From positions 1 to 64,000 of the forward strand of contig JAOUKV010000013.1 of assembly GCA_029882355.1 (NCBI GenBank): a DNA stretch of 64,000 nucleotides. Reading direction: 5' to 3'. The notes under the pieces are model-generated. The model was given only the letters and a program-made list of their open reading frames with translations. It ran no database searches and was not told where the DNA came from. A program made the translations under genes and the position numbers. Origin of the DNA: Gammaproteobacteria bacterium (GTDB lineage: Bacteria > Pseudomonadota > Gammaproteobacteria > SZUA-229). Position 1 is the first letter of the stretch; each line of letters opens with the position of its first letter. Of this stretch, positions 1-8,048 are shown in pieces.

Positions 1-164
1 GTGCCTTACCTCGTTATGATGAGAAAAGTGGTCGTGCGGTGATTCCTGCAGGCTCGCTCGATCACGAGCCTGAGATAAAACCTGAAGCCCGTATCTTCTG
101 GAATTCGCGTGCCGATTGGTCGTGTGAAGATGATTTACCAGCTTTCGCTGAATATCCGGAATAA
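1..164 (+). CDS. GFA-family (glutathione-dependent formaldehyde-activating-like) protein, C-terminal end
   Basis: An open frame enters from the left edge and stops at TAA 162-164, so only about 53 residues are visible. The end contains GSLDHEPEIKPEARIFWNS followed by ADW and DDLPAF. This is the pattern with which GFA/CENP-V-fold proteins end: a Gly-Ser-Leu-Asp turn, a KP..RIFW strand, then a DW...DDLP tail. Family members are small zinc proteins with cysteine clusters in the N-terminal part, which is outside the window, so zinc binding cannot be checked. The next gene starts 4 bases after the stop, so the two may be co-transcribed. Assignment rests on the tail alone. Confidence 0.6.
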   Translation, partial: ALPRYDEKSGRAVIPAGSLDHEPEIKPEARIFWNSRADWSCEDDLPAFAEYPE

Positions 165-167
165 ACT

Positions 168-923
168 ATGATTTCAGAGTTACTTCAACTCACCCCCTTA
201 CAAATTGTTCTTTCCATCATCATTATCTTTATCGCTTATGTGGTTAAAGGTTTGTCTGGCTTTGGTTCGGGTTTGGTCGCCATTCCATTTTTGGCTCTGT
301 TATTTCCACTTAAATTTATCGTGCCTGTTTTTGCACTGCTCAGTTACAGCGGCACGGTCATGCAAAGTCTACAACTAAGAAAGCAGGTGGTGTGGGGTGA
401 TTTGTTACCACTCATACCCTTCACTCTGGCAGGCATCAGTGTTGCCGTGTGGTTGCTGGTTAATGTTGAGGCGCATTTATTGGTATTAGCACTGGGGATT
501 TTTGTACTGGCTTATTCGGTCTATTCTCTATTTTCATTTCATAGCACACCCGGTAGTCGGGGCTGGGCTGTTTTAGCCGGTAGCTGCGGTGGTCTGGTTG
601 GTGCCTTGTTTGGTACTGGCGGGCCTTTTTATGTCGCTTATCTGAAAATGCGCCGACTCGATAAGGGTGCTTTTAGAGCCACCATCGCCATGGTATTTTT
701 GATCGATGGCGGCACACGCATGTTGGCTTACGCCAGTACGGGTTTATTTAACACCAAGGTGCTAACACTGGTCGCGATCATGTTTCCAGTATTACTGCTA
801 GGCATGTATGTTGGCCATCACCTGCATATAAAGATAGAACCTCACCGATTCAATCAAATGATCAGTATCATGCTGCTGGTTAGCGGTATTATGCTGATTT
901 ATAAGGCGATGAGTTTTGACTGA
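168..923 (+). CDS. TauE/SafE-family anion exporter-like membrane protein
   Basis: This 251-residue protein is almost entirely hydrophobic with about eight membrane spans. It carries the two related glycine-rich segments typical of the TauE/SafE family: VKGLSGFGSGLVAIPFLALL near residues 25-45, and GGLVGALFGTGGPFYVAYL near residues 143-162. Family members are thought to export sulfite, sulfoacetate or other small anions across the inner membrane; the substrate here cannot be read from sequence. The ATG lies 4 bases after the stop of the upstream GFA-like gene, suggesting a shared transcript. Length is normal for the family. Confidence 0.88.
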   Translation: MISELLQLTPLQIVLSIIIIFIAYVVKGLSGFGSGLVAIPFLALLFPLKFIVPVFALLSYSGTVMQSLQLRKQVVWGDLLPLIPFTLAGISVAVWLLVNVEAHLLVLALGIFVLAYSVYSLFSFHSTPGSRGWAVLAGSCGGLVGALFGTGGPFYVAYLKMRRLDKGAFRATIAMVFLIDGGTRMLAYASTGLFNTKVLTLVAIMFPVLLLGMYVGHHLHIKIEPHRFNQMISIMLLVSGIMLIYKAMSFD

Positions 924-970
924 TGTATAATTACTTATCCATTAAAACGTTTAAATAATCCACAATTACA

Positions 971-1369
971 ATGAATATCGAAGAAACAATACAAAAAGCC
1001 AAACAGTTTGTTGACGAAGGCCTGCATGATGAAGCACGTATGTGCCTGCTGGAAGTACTAAAAGAAGAAGCCACTAATAAAGCTGCTTTGATTATGCTAG
1101 GCGGTTCTTATTTCAGCATGGAAAAATATGCAGAAGCTGAAATGGTGTTTGAAAGATTGATTTTACTTGAACCCGGTATCGGCCAATTTTCAATCGGTTT
1201 ATTCAATACGCTATGGCGAATGAACCGACAGGAAGAAGCGCTTGAAGAAATAAAACGTTTTTTATCGCATGCCGATCAGGAAGTTGAAAATGACACCATT
1301 AGCCAGTATATCGCCATCATTAATCACATTGATAACGGTGACAACCTGGATGTCGATAATTTAGATTAG
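971..1369 (+). CDS. Small tetratricopeptide-repeat protein
   Basis: A 132-residue soluble protein with no signal peptide. Residues about 5-100 form roughly three TPR-like helical hairpins, visible as alternating A..L and Y.eAe..f..L..l.P patterns (for example SYFSMEKYAEAEMVFERLI). The C-terminus is acidic and repeats a DNLD motif. TPR folds bind other proteins, but no partner is evident. It sits alone between the TauE-like exporter and pdxH with short gaps on both sides. Function unknown beyond the fold. Confidence 0.72.
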   Translation: MNIEETIQKAKQFVDEGLHDEARMCLLEVLKEEATNKAALIMLGGSYFSMEKYAEAEMVFERLILLEPGIGQFSIGLFNTLWRMNRQEEALEEIKRFLSHADQEVENDTISQYIAIINHIDNGDNLDVDNLD

Positions 1370-1422
1370 TAGACTACTGCACATTCATAGCCAACCTATC
1401 TTATTTGTAACAACAAAAACAC

Positions 1423-2064
1423 ATGATTAGAACTGAAGAATTACGTAAAAAATTTATGGCTGAAGGTTTACGGAAAAACCAACTGTCAACAGATCCTTAT
1501 CAACAGTTTGAAAACTGGTATCAACAAACAATGAATTCTGATCTGGCCGAGCCAACAGCAATGTCTTTAGCGACGGTTGATACTAATGCTCAACCCTGGC
1601 AACGTATGGTATTGCTAAAAACTTTCGATGAAAGTGGTTTTGTTTTTTTTACCAACTACGCTAGTCGAAAAGCCGAACATATTGATAACAATGCCAAGGT
1701 TAGTTTATTGTTTCCCTGGCACTCCATGGGTCGCCAGATAAAAGTAACTGGGAAGGCGGAAAAAATATCCACGGCTGAATCATTAAAATATTTCACCAGC
1801 CGTCCACGCGGCAGTCAGATTGGCGCATGGGCATCACATCAAAGCCAGGTAATAAAATCTCGCGCATTATTGGACGGCATGTTTGAGCAGGTAAAAAATA
1901 AATTCTCCAAAGGCGAGATACCCTTGCCTGATTTTTGGGGTGGTTACCGAATCAAAGCTGAGACAATAGAATTCTGGCAAGCCAGAGATAATCGTTTACA
2001 TGATTGCTTCTTTTACCAACTAGAGAGCGATGGGCGATGGCTTGTTAACCGTTTGGAACCATAA
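1423..2064 (+). CDS. pdxH: Pyridoxamine 5'-phosphate oxidase
   Basis: This FMN enzyme oxidises pyridoxamine or pyridoxine 5'-phosphate to pyridoxal 5'-phosphate, the last step of vitamin B6 synthesis and salvage. The 213-residue length is standard. Diagnostic stretches are present in order: AMSLATVD near residue 46, RMVLLK near 66, FFTNYASRKA near 75-84, RGSQIGAWAS near 128-137, PDFWGGYRI near 169, and EFWQARDNRLHD near 188-199. The final RLEP corresponds to the RLAP/RLSP end of the family. The protein should be a cytosolic homodimer. The gene ends 8 bases before the next gene, so both may share a message. Confidence 0.97.
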   Translation: MIRTEELRKKFMAEGLRKNQLSTDPYQQFENWYQQTMNSDLAEPTAMSLATVDTNAQPWQRMVLLKTFDESGFVFFTNYASRKAEHIDNNAKVSLLFPWHSMGRQIKVTGKAEKISTAESLKYFTSRPRGSQIGAWASHQSQVIKSRALLDGMFEQVKNKFSKGEIPLPDFWGGYRIKAETIEFWQARDNRLHDCFFYQLESDGRWLVNRLEP

Positions 2065-2072
2065 GTCGTTAT

Positions 2073-2693
2073 ATGAATTTTTCAAAATTACTCACGCTCA
2101 TGACATTAACGCTGATCACATTCACATCAGCATGTTCAACAACACCACCAAAAAACATCGACAATAGTTGCGATATTTTTTTTGAGAAGGATGACTGGTA
2201 CGACGATGCAAAAGACAGCTATGAAAAATGGGGCGTACCCATTCATGTACAGCTGGCGATCATTCATCAGGAATCGAGCTTTAACTATGATGCCAAAACA
2301 GCGATGCAATATTTTTTATGGATTATTCCCATAGGACGTAAATCTGATGCTTATGGTTATGCTCAAGTTAAAGACGACACCTGGGACTGGTATATAGAAA
2401 AATCAGGTAATTCAGGCGCAGATCGTGATGACTTTGACGATGCCGTTGACTTTATCGGCTGGTATGGAAAACAAACCCATAAAGTTCTCGGCATATCTAA
2501 ATGGGATACTTACAATCAGTATTTAGCTTATCACGAAGGTCACGGTGGTTTTAAGCGTAAAACATATAATAAAAAACCATGGCTAGTAAAGGTCGCAAGA
2601 AAAGTTGAGGCGCGTGCCAAACGGTATTCAGCGCAACTTAAGAAATGTCAAAAGGAACTTGAGTCCCGTTGGGACTTGTGGCCATTCTGGTAA
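2073..2693 (+). CDS. Lipoprotein with lytic transglycosylase (SLT) domain
   Basis: The N-terminus is a lipoprotein signal: a hydrophobic stretch ending TFTSAC, with Cys21 as the likely lipidated residue. After it, residues about 55-180 form an SLT lysozyme-like domain. IIHQESSFNYDAK holds the expected catalytic glutamate, SDAYGYAQVKDDTWDWY matches the GxxQ/W segment, and YLAYHEGHGGF matches the substrate-groove segment near the end. Such proteins cleave murein glycan strands with formation of anhydro-muramic ends, here probably at the inner face of the outer membrane. The basic tail after residue 175 is not part of the catalytic fold. The gene sits between pdxH and a YcgN-like gene with gaps under 10 bases. 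Confidence 0.87.
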   Translation: MNFSKLLTLMTLTLITFTSACSTTPPKNIDNSCDIFFEKDDWYDDAKDSYEKWGVPIHVQLAIIHQESSFNYDAKTAMQYFLWIIPIGRKSDAYGYAQVKDDTWDWYIEKSGNSGADRDDFDDAVDFIGWYGKQTHKVLGISKWDTYNQYLAYHEGHGGFKRKTYNKKPWLVKVARKVEARAKRYSAQLKKCQKELESRWDLWPFW

Positions 2694-2699
2694 ACAACT

Positions 2700-3158
2700 A
2701 TGACTATAAAAACTAATTTCTGGGAAACAAAATCGCTCGATGATATGAGCGATGAGGAATGGGAGTTGCTATGTGATGGCTGCGGTCGTTGTTGCCTGGT
2801 AAAACTTGAAGATGAAGAAAATGAAAAAGTATACGTGACCAATGTTGCCTGCAAACTGCTCGATTTAGAAACTTGCCGCTGTAGTGATTACTTAAATAGA
2901 ATAAAAATCGTTCCAATGTGCATGAATCTGAAAACTGATTTAGCTGAAATGGTGGATTATTTACCTGAGACTTGTGCTTATCGTCTTATATATAAAGGCT
3001 TGCCACTCGAAAGCTGGCATCCATTAACAAGTTCAAATTCTGATTCCGTTATTGATGCAGGCGCATCCGTTAGTGAATTTGCCGTTTCTGAAGAAGCCAT
3101 CCACCCTGATCAACTCGAATTACACATCATTGATTCATTCGGTGATGACGATCAATAA
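2700..3158 (+). CDS. YcgN/UPF0260-family cysteine-cluster protein
   Basis: A 152-residue soluble protein with the cysteine-rich core of the YcgN (UPF0260, CxxCxxCC) family. LCDGCGRCCLVKLEDE lies near residues 21-36, CKLLDLETCRCSDY near 52-65, VPMCMN near 72, and a further Cys occurs in PETCAYR. The cysteines probably bind a metal ion or iron-sulfur cluster, but the biological role of the family is not established. The family normally ends shortly after the HPL segment; here an extra acidic tail of about 30 residues follows. Spacing of 6 bases from the upstream gene suggests a common transcript. Confidence 0.92.
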   Translation: MTIKTNFWETKSLDDMSDEEWELLCDGCGRCCLVKLEDEENEKVYVTNVACKLLDLETCRCSDYLNRIKIVPMCMNLKTDLAEMVDYLPETCAYRLIYKGLPLESWHPLTSSNSDSVIDAGASVSEFAVSEEAIHPDQLELHIIDSFGDDDQ

Positions 3159-3173
3159 CCAAAGGCCATGTAA

Positions 3174-3443
3174 ATGAGTGCAGAAGAAATATCAGGCTGG
3201 CTAGCCGCCATATTCACCACATCAATTTTTGTGCCACAACTTCATAAGGCTTTTACAACAAAAAAAACACGGGACATTTCCATGTTGATGATTGTCTTAG
3301 CCATCATGGGGAACTCGGCCTGGTTTGTGCAGGCCTCATTCACATCAAACACGCCTCTAATGGTTTGTGCTGTGCTGATTATTATCATGAGTATTATTTT
3401 GATCATATTTAAATACAATAACGATAAAAAACAAAAAGAATAA
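3174..3443 (+). CDS. SemiSWEET-type small sugar transporter
   Basis: An 89-residue protein with three membrane helices and the PQ-loop pattern of bacterial SemiSWEETs: SIFVPQLHKAFTTKKTRDIS near residues 18-37, then NSAWFVQA near 47-54. SemiSWEETs dimerise to form a sugar-conducting pore in the inner membrane. The conserved Pro-Gln and Asn-Ser-x-Trp segments are intact. The C-terminal lysine-rich tail is cytoplasmic by charge. The substrate cannot be inferred. It is separated by 5 bases from the next gene. Confidence 0.86.
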   Translation: MSAEEISGWLAAIFTTSIFVPQLHKAFTTKKTRDISMLMIVLAIMGNSAWFVQASFTSNTPLMVCAVLIIIMSIILIIFKYNNDKKQKE

Positions 3444-3448
3444 TTATT

Positions 3449-4459
3449 ATGGATGTACTTACTCAAGGCCTGCTAGGTGCAGCGCTTTCACAATCGATCG
3501 CCAATAAAAAAGAAACTCGTATTGCCACCGGCGTTGGTTTTTTTGCGGGATTAATTGCTGACGCAGATATATTAATTTCATCGGCTTCTGATCCGATGCT
3601 AAATATAGAACTTCATCGTCACTTCAGTCATTCAATATTTTTTGTACCTGTTGGTGCCTTAATCGCAGCACTCATTTTATGGCCGATACTACAACGATTT
3701 TTTAATACACAACCATTAACATTCAAACGTTTGTATATTTTTTGTTTATTAGGTTATAGCTTGAGTGGATTTATTGATGCCTGTACCAGCTATGGCACGC
3801 ATCTACTTTGGCCACTTAATGATGAACGAATTACGTTTCACCTGATATCGATTATCGATCCTATTTTCACTGGGGCATTAATGATCGCCGTCATTATGGC
3901 GTGGCGAAAACATCGACCACGTATTGCACATATCGGCTTATTATTATGTAGTGGCTATTTGTTATTAGGTTTGTTGCAGTTGAATCGTGCCACTGATCTC
4001 GCCATGGAGCTAGCACATTCTCGTCAACACGATGTTGAAATGTTAGTAGTAAAACCATCCTTAGGCAATAATCTTGTCTGGCGTTCTACCTACATTGCCA
4101 ACGAAACGATCTATGTTGATGCCGTACGCGCTGGTATTACAGAAAATAAAATTTATCCCGGCAGTTCCGTACCATTGTTTGTACCGGAACGCGATGCCAT
4201 AGGTATTCCTAAAGATTCCGTTTTGTATTCAGATATTCTTCGCTTCAAAAAATTCTCTGACGGCTTTATAGCGATGGAACCGGGCAAGGACAATATACTT
4301 GGTGATATGCGATACAGCATGTTGCCAAATAAAATCGCCACACTCTGGGGGATCACCTTAGATAAGAACAAACTGGACGAGCATGCCTATTATGGTTTTT
4401 ATCGAGCAAGCTCACCGGATGACCGTAAAAATTATATCTCGATGATACAGGGTAAATAA
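3449..4459 (+). CDS. YdjM-like (DUF457) membrane-bound metal-dependent hydrolase
   Basis: A 336-residue protein. The N-terminal half has the LexA-binding/YdjM pattern: MDVLTQGLLGAALSQ, then GLIADADILIS and HRHFSHSIFF, in which conserved Asp and His residues could bind a metal. Four to five membrane helices follow through about residue 180, after which a soluble, probably periplasmic, C-terminal region of about 150 residues is seen. Family members are annotated as putative inner-membrane hydrolases without a proven substrate. The ATG is 5 bases from the SemiSWEET stop, so the pair is likely co-transcribed. Confidence 0.82.
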   Translation: MDVLTQGLLGAALSQSIANKKETRIATGVGFFAGLIADADILISSASDPMLNIELHRHFSHSIFFVPVGALIAALILWPILQRFFNTQPLTFKRLYIFCLLGYSLSGFIDACTSYGTHLLWPLNDERITFHLISIIDPIFTGALMIAVIMAWRKHRPRIAHIGLLLCSGYLLLGLLQLNRATDLAMELAHSRQHDVEMLVVKPSLGNNLVWRSTYIANETIYVDAVRAGITENKIYPGSSVPLFVPERDAIGIPKDSVLYSDILRFKKFSDGFIAMEPGKDNILGDMRYSMLPNKIATLWGITLDKNKLDEHAYYGFYRASSPDDRKNYISMIQGK

Positions 4460-4482
4460 GCAGTTCTACCCATAACAAAACA

Positions 4483-4680
4483 ATGAGTCATTCCTTAGAT
4501 TCAATTCCTGATTGGGTATGCTGGATAGCACAGGACAGCAGTGGCGCATGGTGGGGTTATTCAGTTGAGCCTTTAAGAAATGATAAAGGCTGGTATGAAA
4601 ACGAAGTCGGCGAGTATGCGTTGCTCGGCACAACCGATCCTCTCGATTGGCCGAACTCGTTAAAACGTATTAAACATTAA
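4483..4680 (+). CDS. Small conserved hypothetical protein
   Basis: A 65-residue acidic protein rich in tryptophan, with WVCWIAQDSSGAWWGYSVEP near residues 11-30 and a second block around DPLDWPNSLKRI at the end. It lacks a signal peptide and membrane helix. The pattern of a small antiparallel fold built round Trp residues looks like a genuine conserved protein rather than a chance frame. It lies 23 bases after the YdjM-like gene, and its last 11 bases overlap the 3' end of the convergent symporter gene. Function unknown. Confidence 0.6.
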   Translation: MSHSLDSIPDWVCWIAQDSSGAWWGYSVEPLRNDKGWYENEVGEYALLGTTDPLDWPNSLKRIKH

Positions 4681-6019
4681 CGGCTTTCGTCGAAAAATAT
4701 TCACGCGTCAATTTAAACACCAACGGACTGAGCAATAACAAGGCGATCAAATTGGGTAATGCCATAAGCGCGTTCAATGTATCCGCCAGCAACCAGATGA
4801 ACGAAAGCTTTGCCGTAGCACCAATTGGGATTGCAATAACCCAGAGCACGCGAAACGGAATTATCGAGCGCACGCCGAATAAATACTCGACACATTTTTC
4901 CCCATAAAAACTCCAGCCGAGCAGGGTGGTAAAGGCAAAAATACTCAGACCAAATGTAACCACATAAGCACCGACACCGGGCAGGGCAGTTTCAAATGCC
5001 AGCGAAGATAAGGTAGCGCCGGTTTCACCACTGGTCCATGCGCCAGTAACGACGATAACCAGGCCGGTCATGGTGCAAAGAACTAGTGTATCAATGAAGG
5101 TACCTAGCATGGCAATGGTGCCCTGACGAACGGGGCTGTCAGTTGCCGCGGCGGCGTGTGCTATGGGCGCACTGCCCAAACCTGCTTCGTTTGAAAAAAT
5201 ACCCCGTGCCACACCGAAACGAATTGCCGCCCAAACCGCAGCACCTGCAAAACCACCCGTCGCAGCCACCGGTGTAAAAGCATGAGTAATGATGAGGGAG
5301 AGGGCCGCCGGTATCTCCGATGCATACAGGGCTAAAACAACCAGACTAGCCGCAATATAAGCGAGTGCCATGAAGGGCACCAGCTTACCGGCCACATCTG
5401 CAATACGTTTAATACCACCGATCAGCACCAGGGCAACCAGTGCAGCGATGACAAAGCCTGTTAATAAATGAGAAATCCCAAATTTAGAATTGAGCGCATC
5501 GGCGACAGAATTGGCCTGTATGGTGTTACCAATACCAAAACCTGCCAGTGCACCGAAGATGGCAAAGGCGGTACCCAGCCATGCCCAGTGACTCTTCAGG
5601 CCGTTTTTGATATAGAACATCGGCCCACCGATATGATTACCCTGTTCATCAATTTCACGATAATGCACTGCGAGTACCGCCTCAGCGTATTTGGTCGCCA
5701 TACCTACCAGCGCGGTGCACCACATCCAGAACAGGGCGCCAGGACCACCCAGAAAGATAGCCGTGGCCACACCGGCGATATTGCCAGTACCAATGGTGGC
5801 CGCTAATGAGGTCATCAGGGCCTTAAAGGGCGCTATATCACCTTCACCGGACTCTTTACGACCTGCCCACAACATACGAAAGCCGTATCCAATATGACGC
5901 AAAGGTATAAAACGCAAGCCGCCCATCAGGAACAGGCCGGTACCAAGTATCAATATCAGCATGACCGGGCCCCAGACAATACCATTCAATTCAGTCAGTA
6001 GTTTGTTAATAAGCTCCAT
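4670..6019 (-). CDS. AGCS-family alanine/glycine:cation symporter
   Basis: A 449-residue inner-membrane protein with about ten or more hydrophobic spans. It has the AGCS family hallmarks: GPVMLILILGTGLFLMGGLR at the start, then FKALMTSLAATIGTGNIAGV near residues 65-84, GGPGALFWMWCTALVGMATK near 91-110, a GGPMFYI segment, and GVARGIFSNEAGLGSAPIAH near 268-287. Members import alanine or glycine with sodium. Length is normal. The gene is transcribed against its left neighbour with a tail overlap of 11 bases, and no hairpin terminator is visible there. Confidence 0.95.
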   Translation of the reverse strand: MELINKLLTELNGIVWGPVMLILILGTGLFLMGGLRFIPLRHIGYGFRMLWAGRKESGEGDIAPFKALMTSLAATIGTGNIAGVATAIFLGGPGALFWMWCTALVGMATKYAEAVLAVHYREIDEQGNHIGGPMFYIKNGLKSHWAWLGTAFAIFGALAGFGIGNTIQANSVADALNSKFGISHLLTGFVIAALVALVLIGGIKRIADVAGKLVPFMALAYIAASLVVLALYASEIPAALSLIITHAFTPVAATGGFAGAAVWAAIRFGVARGIFSNEAGLGSAPIAHAAAATDSPVRQGTIAMLGTFIDTLVLCTMTGLVIVVTGAWTSGETGATLSSLAFETALPGVGAYVVTFGLSIFAFTTLLGWSFYGEKCVEYLFGVRSIIPFRVLWVIAIPIGATAKLSFIWLLADTLNALMALPNLIALLLLSPLVFKLTREYFSTKAVNV

Positions 6020-6102
6020 GTAGCTTCCCCTTGATGATCAGATTATTTTTATTATTCTTAATTTTTGATATTTAGTCGGATGTTAAAGCTGAATGCCTTA
6101 AA

Positions 6103-6975
6103 ATGCACGTGATGAATATTATTCCTGCACATAATCTAGCCTGTCCTATCGATAAACTCGAATTACTTAACAAAGGAAACTATTACCAGTGCGCTAATGG
6201 TCATAGCTTTGATATTGCCAAACAGGGCTACGTCAATCTGTTACCTGTTCAACACAAGAAATCTAAAAATCCGGGTGATAGCAAAGCCATGGTGCAGGCG
6301 AGAACCAATTTTCTTGATGGTGATTTTTATAAGCCGATTGCTGATCAATTATCAAAAATCATTTTCTCTCAACTCTCTGATGAAAATGAGCACTGCGTTT
6401 TAGATGCAGGTTGTGGTGAAGGCTATTATTTACATCAGGTTATGAATGTTGCCCAGGCAATTGATAATACTTCTAACATTTCTTTTCTCGGCATAGATAT
6501 ATCCAAACCCGCTATCATTGCAGCAAGCAAAAGAACGAAGCAGGCTAGCTGGGTTGTTGGCACTAATAGTCAGCCACCTTTTCTAAAACAATCTGTTGAT
6601 CTTATTTTCTGCGTTTTTGGTTTTCATAGCTTTTGTGGTTTTAAAAAAATACTTAAACCTGAAGGAAAACTCATTCTTGTTGAGCCTGGTGAAAAACACT
6701 TGCAGGAATTAAGAAATATCATATATGCCGAACCAACTACTGAAAAATCTAAAGATAAATCAGATAAAGATGCTGATTACAGCCTGATTGACACACAGAC
6801 ACTGGAATTTGAAATTCAGCTAAACAGTAACCAGAAAATTTTAGATCTACTCAGCATGACTCCACATCTTTTTAGAGCTAATACTGAAGGGAAATCCATC
6901 ATAGAAAACATGGATTCGCTCAGCCTGACGACTGATATTATCTTCAAAATTTTTGAATACAAGCTAGAAATCTGA
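6103..6975 (+). CDS. rlmA: 23S rRNA (guanine-N1)-methyltransferase, RlmA type
   Basis: RlmA methylates a guanine in helix 35 of 23S rRNA (G745 in E. coli). The N-terminal zinc-finger region reads CPIDKLELL then YYQCANGHSFDIAKQGYVNL, followed by HKKSKNPGDSKAM, a very characteristic RlmA stretch. The class I SAM-binding motif is VLDAGCGEGYYL near residues 100-111. The usual CPxC of the finger is CPID here, so one expected zinc ligand is aspartate. A start at 6112, giving MNIIPAHN, is equally possible; no clear ribosome-binding site separates the two. A lysine/aspartate-rich insert lies around residues 213-226. Confidence 0.85.
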   Translation: MHVMNIIPAHNLACPIDKLELLNKGNYYQCANGHSFDIAKQGYVNLLPVQHKKSKNPGDSKAMVQARTNFLDGDFYKPIADQLSKIIFSQLSDENEHCVLDAGCGEGYYLHQVMNVAQAIDNTSNISFLGIDISKPAIIAASKRTKQASWVVGTNSQPPFLKQSVDLIFCVFGFHSFCGFKKILKPEGKLILVEPGEKHLQELRNIIYAEPTTEKSKDKSDKDADYSLIDTQTLEFEIQLNSNQKILDLLSMTPHLFRANTEGKSIIENMDSLSLTTDIIFKIFEYKLEI

Positions 6976-7004
6976 TAGCTGTTACACACCTAAGATTAAA
7001 CTCT

Positions 7005-7661
7005 ATGAACACCCCTATACTTTACAGTTTCCGTCGTTGTCCCTACGCTATGCGTGCACGCCTGGCACTAAAATACGCAGGTGTTAATGTTGAGCTACGG
7101 GAGGTTGATCTAAACGAGCCACCAGAAGCATTAATCAAAATATCTAAAAATGCAACCGTACCCGTATTACATTTACCTGACGGCAACGTGATTGATGAAA
7201 GCTGGGATATCGTACAATGGGCGGTACGACAAAATGACCCCGATTTATGGTTGGGTGAAAACGATCAATTTCTGATCGAATCAAATATGTTGCTGGAAAC
7301 AAATGACTACTCTTTCAAACAGGATCTTGATCGCTACAAATATGCTGATCGATATCCCGAACAACCAATGGAACATTATCGACAACAGGGTGAAGAATTT
7401 TTACAGGAACTGGAAGACCAATTAAATCAAACAGACTTTCTTCTATCCAATGCAATCTCTATAGCCGACATAGGTATATTTCCATTCATAAGACAATTTG
7501 CCATGGTCGATCAACAGTGGTTCGATCAGGCACCATATCCAAAGCTAAGAAATTGGCTTAACTATTTTATTGATTCAGATGGTAGTCAGCCTCATCTTTT
7601 TTTAGCCGTCATGAAGAAATACGATATCTGGAAACAGGGAGACTCAGGCATCTTTTTGTAA
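7005..7661 (+). CDS. Glutathione S-transferase family protein
   Basis: The N-terminal 75 residues form a thioredoxin-like GST domain: ILYSFRRCPYAMRARLALKY with a Cys-Pro motif, the cis-proline segment TVPVLHLPDG near residues 52-61, and the E-S glutathione-contact pair in VIDESWDIV. The remaining part is an all-helical C-terminal domain containing SIADIGIFPFIRQF near 152-165. The type with RRCPYAMRAR is sometimes annotated as glutaredoxin-like GST. The substrate is unknown. It stands about 30 bases after rlmA. Confidence 0.9.
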   Translation: MNTPILYSFRRCPYAMRARLALKYAGVNVELREVDLNEPPEALIKISKNATVPVLHLPDGNVIDESWDIVQWAVRQNDPDLWLGENDQFLIESNMLLETNDYSFKQDLDRYKYADRYPEQPMEHYRQQGEEFLQELEDQLNQTDFLLSNAISIADIGIFPFIRQFAMVDQQWFDQAPYPKLRNWLNYFIDSDGSQPHLFLAVMKKYDIWKQGDSGIFL

Positions 7662-8048
7662 ACTCACCTGTAATCAAAATCTAGATAAATACCATACAAT
7701 TACCTAGTCTTTTCAATAAAAACAACCGCTTGTCAGTTAACCTATCAATGTGTCGACATTATTTTTTATATTTATTGTTGAAATATCGACAGACTAAGTC
7801 TATATTTCAACTGTGAACTAATCATAGAAGGAAAATCTCTTAGTTAGCTCCTTACTATCAACAAGTTATTGACGATAGTTAAATCAAATTCAAAAATCAT
7901 CATGGTCAGACCAGCCTTTTAACAGCTAGTCTATCGACCTCAAATGCTCGAAAAATCCCTAATCAGCCTATTTAAATGAGGCAACAGCTAGCGTCGGCAC
8001 GCGCCAATATATATCTGCGCGCGCTGGAATCGAGCGGAGTGAAAACAC
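7662..8048 (+). other. Intergenic region before the DUF1631 gene
   Basis: This 387-base gap holds no convincing gene. A loose inverted repeat (TGTCGA near 7750, TCGACA near 7787) is visible. A GC-rich alternating tract with GCGCGCC and GCGCGCGC around 8000-8025 lies just before the next gene. A GGAG lies shortly before the DUF1631 ATG and probably serves as its ribosome-binding site. The size of the gap suggests that the promoter of that gene lies here, but no clear -35/-10 pair was identified. Confidence 0.4.

Noticed and set aside
7662-8048. Possible small RNA or tRNA gene in the gap before the DUF1631 gene
   Set aside because: No cloverleaf, promoter-terminator pair or other RNA structure could be made out by eye.
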